Origin: Hirsutella rhossiliensis
Lineage: Eukaryota > Ascomycota > Sordariomycetes > Hypocreales > Ophiocordycipitaceae
Assembly (NCBI RefSeq): GCF_020360975.1
Contig: NW_025408669.1
Coordinates: forward strand, 8,122,001 to 8,186,000
Direction of reading: 5' to 3'
DNA length: 64,000 nucleotides
Shown here: in pieces, positions 60,500 to 64,000 of the stretch
Position numbering within the stretch: position 1 is the first letter of the stretch
How the letters are laid out: the number at the start of each line of letters is the position of its first letter
The notes under the pieces: generated by a model
What the model was told of the DNA's origin: nothing
Databases searched by the model: none
Seen by the model: the letters and a program-made list of their open reading frames with translations, nothing else
Position numbers and translations under genes: made by a program

Positions 60500-61539
60500 G
60501 CCCTTAAACTACCTAGACCTACTCCTTATCCTTATCGTCGTCCTTATCCTTATCCTCGTTATCTTCCTTTACCTTATTAGCGGCGGCGGCGCTCTCTAAG
60601 GCGCTTAGGCGGCCCTTTAAGCCCGCGAGCTAGTTAGCGGTAGTAGCGGCTCTAAGGGCTCTAAGGGCAAGGGGGGCCCGGCTAGTAGTAGCGGCGGGGG
60701 CGGCGGTAGGCACGGCTAAGGGGACCGCTAATAAGGCGATAAAGGTAGTATCCCTAGTACTAAGAGAGTTAGTAGCGGAAGTAAAAGAGCTAGATAAGAG
60801 GAACTTACTTAGGGATAAGGCCTTAGCGCTTAAGGGCGCGGAGATTATAGTAGGCGGCGGCGGCGGCGGTAAGGCGCTTCTTAGTAGCCCCTTATACCTA
60901 CCTATACGCGCTAGCCTTCTAAGCTAACGCCGTAGCGAGTAAGATAGGAGGCGCCGCTTTATAGGCGCGGCCGGCACGCGCGTACTAGTAATAACTACTA
61001 CTATAGCGGCGCCCGACTTAGTTAGCGTAAGGGAGCTCCTATAACGCGCACTATATATAGGGGGCTACGTAGGCGGCTCTAGCCTATACTTAGCGTTTAT
61101 ACTTTAAGAAGTTAGTAGAAAATAGCTACTACTCTCGCTAAATAGCGGACTTATAAGGGTAGTAATAATAGAGGTAGGGGTAAAGGGGCCGGGCGTTATA
61201 GCCGGCGGCGGGGACGGCATCGTTACCTAGAAGGGTAATATAAGGGCGGCTAGCGTAGTAGAAGTAGAGGCGGCGGCGGTAGGCGCGGTCGCGGGGGCGC
61301 GGGTAGGAGCAGCGGTAGCGGAGGAGCTATCGTCGGCTATGCTTAGTATAGCGTCGACGAACGACTCTATACGCTCTAAGAAGAAGGAAGTAAGGGAGGG
61401 GAAGGTAGATATATCTATCGCGGAAGTTAGTATTATAGATTACGGCCTCCTACTTTATAGGGCAGAGAACTTACTAGTTAAAGTTATTATTATTAGGGCT
61501 ATTATTACTATTATAGCTATTACTATAAGTATATATTAA
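60500..61539 (+). pseudogene. Gypsy-C extra 3' ORF (ORF3)
   Basis: Downstream of the chromodomain, a frame in the pol direction ends at 61539. It is Ala/Gly/Val-rich with a short predicted helix L-V-A-E-V-K-E-L-D-K-R-N-L-L. The final 66 codons (61339-61539) are open and closely match those of Gypsy-B, with S-T-N-D-S-I-R-S-K, V-D-I-S-I-A-E-V-S-I and Y-R-A-E-N-L-L-V-K-V. Upstream there are a few stops. No Cys/His motif, signal peptide or envelope-like feature was seen. Known fungal chromoviruses usually end at the chromodomain. Confidence 0.6.
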
Positions 61540-61974
61540 TAAAGCGGCTTATATAGCTAAGAACGAACTAATACCTTAAGTAGAGCGGAACTTACTTATT
61601 ATTACTACTACTATAGTTAAAGAAAGAAGAGAAGGAAAGGAAAGAGGAAAAAGGGGATACTACTTTATATACCCTTAGGTAGAGGAGGCTACCTAAGGCT
61701 AAGGGGATAGGCAACCTAAGGCTTATATAGGTCCGGGCCGGCCGCCGGCTACTTAAGGGCGTATATAATAGGTTACGCCCTTATTTAAACGGCTAGCCTA
61801 CTAATAAGTATAGAGCCCGGTTCCGGCTACCTAGGCTAATAAGCGTAGGGATAATAAGGCTAGTAGGGCTAGTACGATTAACGGAAAAGGGTAGGGTAGA
61901 GCTAGCGGTATAGGCCTTATAGTATAGAAGCTATTAATAAGGCAACGCCGCGCCGCGCTTAAGGGAGGGCATTA

Positions 61975-62160
61975 TATAAAAGTCTTTAACTATTATAGGT
62001 TATAGGCTTAGGCTATAGCTTAAGCTATATAGTTATATATAGAGGGCTAGATCCTATATATATATATATAGGCTAGCCGCGTATAAGAAAGCTTTATATA
62101 GCTTATTAATATTATCCTATAAACGGCACCTATATATATACCTTTACTTACTCTATAATA
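61975..62160 (+). repeat. Gypsy-C 3' LTR
   Basis: 186 bp, more TA-converted than the 5' LTR, ending CTCTATAATA before the TSD. Confidence 0.93.
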
Positions 62161-62431
62161 ATAAGCCCGGTTATAGGTCCTTACTAAGCGAATTAGTAAG
62201 GGTTAAAAACCTATTTTAGAAGCTATACTAGCTAGTTAGTTTATTATTCGACTCTTAGGGTAATTATAATACGCTATAGGTAGCTAATAGCCTAACTCTA
62301 AAGAGTTAAGGGGGTTACTTATACCTCTTTAACTATATAGGAAATCCTATTTATTTACTAAATAAGGCCTTATTAGTCTTATAAGTATCTTACTAGCTTT
62401 ATAAAAGTTATAGCTATTAACTTAAGGGGTA

Positions 62432-62524
62432 TATTAAGATAAAGGACTATAATATTTATTAGTAATACCTTTATTAAGGGTGCTTTAATTTTATATAGTA
62501 TAGCGGTATTTTACTAGCTTAATA
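62432..62524 (+). repeat. TRIM-2 right terminal direct repeat
   Basis: 93-bp copy of 55105-55197, followed by TSD GGTAT. Confidence 0.9.
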
Positions 62525-62529
62525 GGTAT

Positions 62530-64000
62530 ATACCCCCTACTAATAGAACCTAGCCTAGACCTAACCTAGGACCTTAGCTTAGGCTTAAGGCGGGCCCTTT
62601 TAACCCCCCCCCCTTTAACCTAGGGGCTAAAATAAGGACCCTAGAAGCTAGGGCCCGCTTAAAGGAAGCTTTAAAAAGCTAACGCCCTTTAAAGACCTTA
62701 AAAGAGAGGCTTAACGCCTAAGACTAAAGCTAAGATTAAGAGGATATTAAGATAAAAAATAATAAAATAAGCTTAGGGCCTACCTAAACTACTAGCCCGA
62801 TCTAGCTTAGTAGGCTAAAGACTAGCTTCTTTAAGCCTAGCCTAGCCTTACCTTAAGCTAGCTACTTTTAGTTAAACTAGCCTATTAAGTAAGTAAAAGG
62901 GTAAAAAGGGCTGCTTTTAATAGCCTTATTAAACCTATACTTATTTAACTTACGCTTTAACGCTTATAGTAGAAGTAGCTCTAGCCCTAGCCCTAGCACC
63001 CTTTCTTTAAGGACTAGACCTAGGGCTTTATTTAATAGGCCCTCTAAGCTTTTAAGGAAGCCTAAAAAATTAAGCCCTTTTATAAGACCCTTATAAAAGG
63101 GCTTAAGAAGGTAGCTATAAGGACCCTAGACTATTAATAGCCCTTATAAAAGCCCTTATAATAGCCTAAGGCCGCTTAGTAGCTCAAAGCTACTTAATAA
63201 AACCTTAAAGCTAGCTTATAAGCTAAATTTATTATAAGAAAGGCGCCTAAGGCCTTAAATAAGGCCCTAACTAATAGGAATATAAAAAAAGAACTTCTAG
63301 CTTATCTTAAAGCTAAAGAAGGGATTACTAACGCTAATTATTAGCTTTATCGCTCTTTATAATAAGCTTAATAAAGCTTTAAGGGAACTAGCTATATTAG
63401 CCTTATTAATTTTAAATAAGGGTAATATAGTTATAATAATAAGGGCCCTTTATATAGTAAAGAAGCTCTTAAAGTAGTAGGATAAGTAGTCCTTATACCT
63501 TAAGGGGTTACCTATTAAATTAGCTAACCTTCTTACTAGCTAGACTAAGCTAATAGCTTAAAGCGTTCTTAACCTCTTAGAGACCCTTATCCTTAATATC
63601 TTTACTATAAAGGCTAAGACCTTTAGTAGGATTAATATCTTAGGGCAGCTTAGGTAGCTAAGTACCCTAGGCTTAATCTAAGAGGTAGGATTTATTATCT
63701 TTATAGTCCCTTTAAAGGCTATAAGGGCTAAATACTAAAAAAGGGCCTTTATATAATAGGTATTATATACTAAGATAGTACTAGGAATTAACCTTACTAT
63801 TTACTTATAGGTTAAATAAGTAGCTAAATAAGCTAGCTATTAAATATACTTAAATATTTTATAAAACTAACTACTATATATTATTAAGCGTATTAAATAT
63901 AAACTTACTACTAGTCTTATAAGTTAAAGTAAAAGTAGTAATAACTATATATATTCTTTACTTACCTAAGACTTAATAGGTATTATAAAGTAAGTAAATA
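62530..64000 (+). mobile_element. Decayed interspersed repeat running off the window
   Basis: 63352-63765 is an inverted relative of 13775-14195. The plus strand has a long frame broken mainly at Gln/Trp-like stops (for example A-L-Y-N-K-L-N-K-A-L-R-E-L-A and G-L-P-I-K-L-A-N-L-L). It was probably a transposon protein of basic, Leu-rich character. No known domain was recognised. A Ser/Pro-rich stretch lies near 62960-63020. Confidence 0.45.

Larger units (their letters stand above)
55206..62160 (+). mobile_element. Gypsy-C: full-length chromovirus on the plus strand
   Basis: 6955 bp, LTRs 55206-55391 and 61975-62160, perfect TSD ATAAG (55201-55205 and 62161-62165). Same family as Gypsy-A and Gypsy-B, in the opposite orientation. 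Ancestral LTR ends read as TG...CA after reversing transitions (TATAAGAGTC ... CTCCGTGATA). A purine tract (AAGGGAGGGCATTA) precedes the 3' LTR. Confidence 0.95.
55105..62524 (+). mobile_element. TRIM-2: miniature LTR element split by Gypsy-C
   Basis: Two 93-bp direct repeats (55105-55197 and 62432-62524) are flanked by a perfect 5-bp TSD GGTAT (55100-55104 and 62525-62529). After the left repeat GTTATAAG (55198-55205) continues as CCCGG at 62166, a half-tRNA primer-binding site one transition from the intact Copia-1 site. A purine tract AAGGGGTA precedes the right repeat. Without Gypsy-C it is 460 bp and non-coding. Confidence 0.9.

Noticed and set aside
1..64000. rRNA or tRNA genes
   Set aside because: None seen; the only tRNA-like matches are the 13-base primer-binding sites of the LTR elements.

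Overview
The window looks like a repeat-dense, AT-rich compartment of a filamentous ascomycete (Pezizomycotina) genome. Almost no reading frame survives. Where retrotransposon proteins can be read, the stops fall mainly where Gln (CAG/CAA) or Trp (TGG) is expected, and Cys and His often appear as Tyr. That is the C-to-T/G-to-A signature of repeat-induced point mutation (RIP). The species cannot be named from the sequence.

Layout. Positions 1-15042 hold old debris: a cut-off copia LTR (1-180), a Gypsy gag/protease remnant on the minus strand (about 420-3260), a solo copia LTR (4438-4923), unassigned decayed sequence, a Gypsy integrase-tail/chromodomain fragment (about 9080-9640) and an element with 0.23-kb terminal inverted repeats (11213-12977). 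A full-length copia (Copia-2, 15048-21391, plus) follows, then a solo LTR (22110-23077) with another solo LTR of the same family inside it.

Positions 23117-50400 are one old copia (Copia-F, minus) of about 7.0 kb, blown apart by later insertions. These are Copia-1 (24948-31268), a 366-bp TRIM-like element (TRIM-1) that was itself split by a Gypsy chromovirus (Gypsy-A, 32109-39071), and Gypsy-B (42971-49924). Every join is supported by a 5-bp target-site duplication. On the right, a second TRIM-like element (TRIM-2, 55105-62524) is split by Gypsy-C (55206-62160). In both TRIMs the Gypsy lies inside the primer-binding site, which reads as the complement of the initiator-Met tRNA anticodon stem-loop.

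Between these blocks, about 50.75-54.9 kb is a small GC-richer island. It carries the one convincing intact gene, a 219-codon minus-strand frame with a signal peptide and six cysteines (50751-51410). It also carries a RIP-disabled relative of that gene (53811-54875), a Helitron-like N-terminal remnant (52953-53455) and a 36-bp inverted repeat. A small secreted-protein gene kept open inside a RIP-mutated, retrotransposon-rich region is the setting typical of fungal effector-type genes, but its function is not known here. The last 1.5 kb is a decayed repeat also found inverted near 13.8-14.2 kb. No rRNA, tRNA or CRISPR array was seen.
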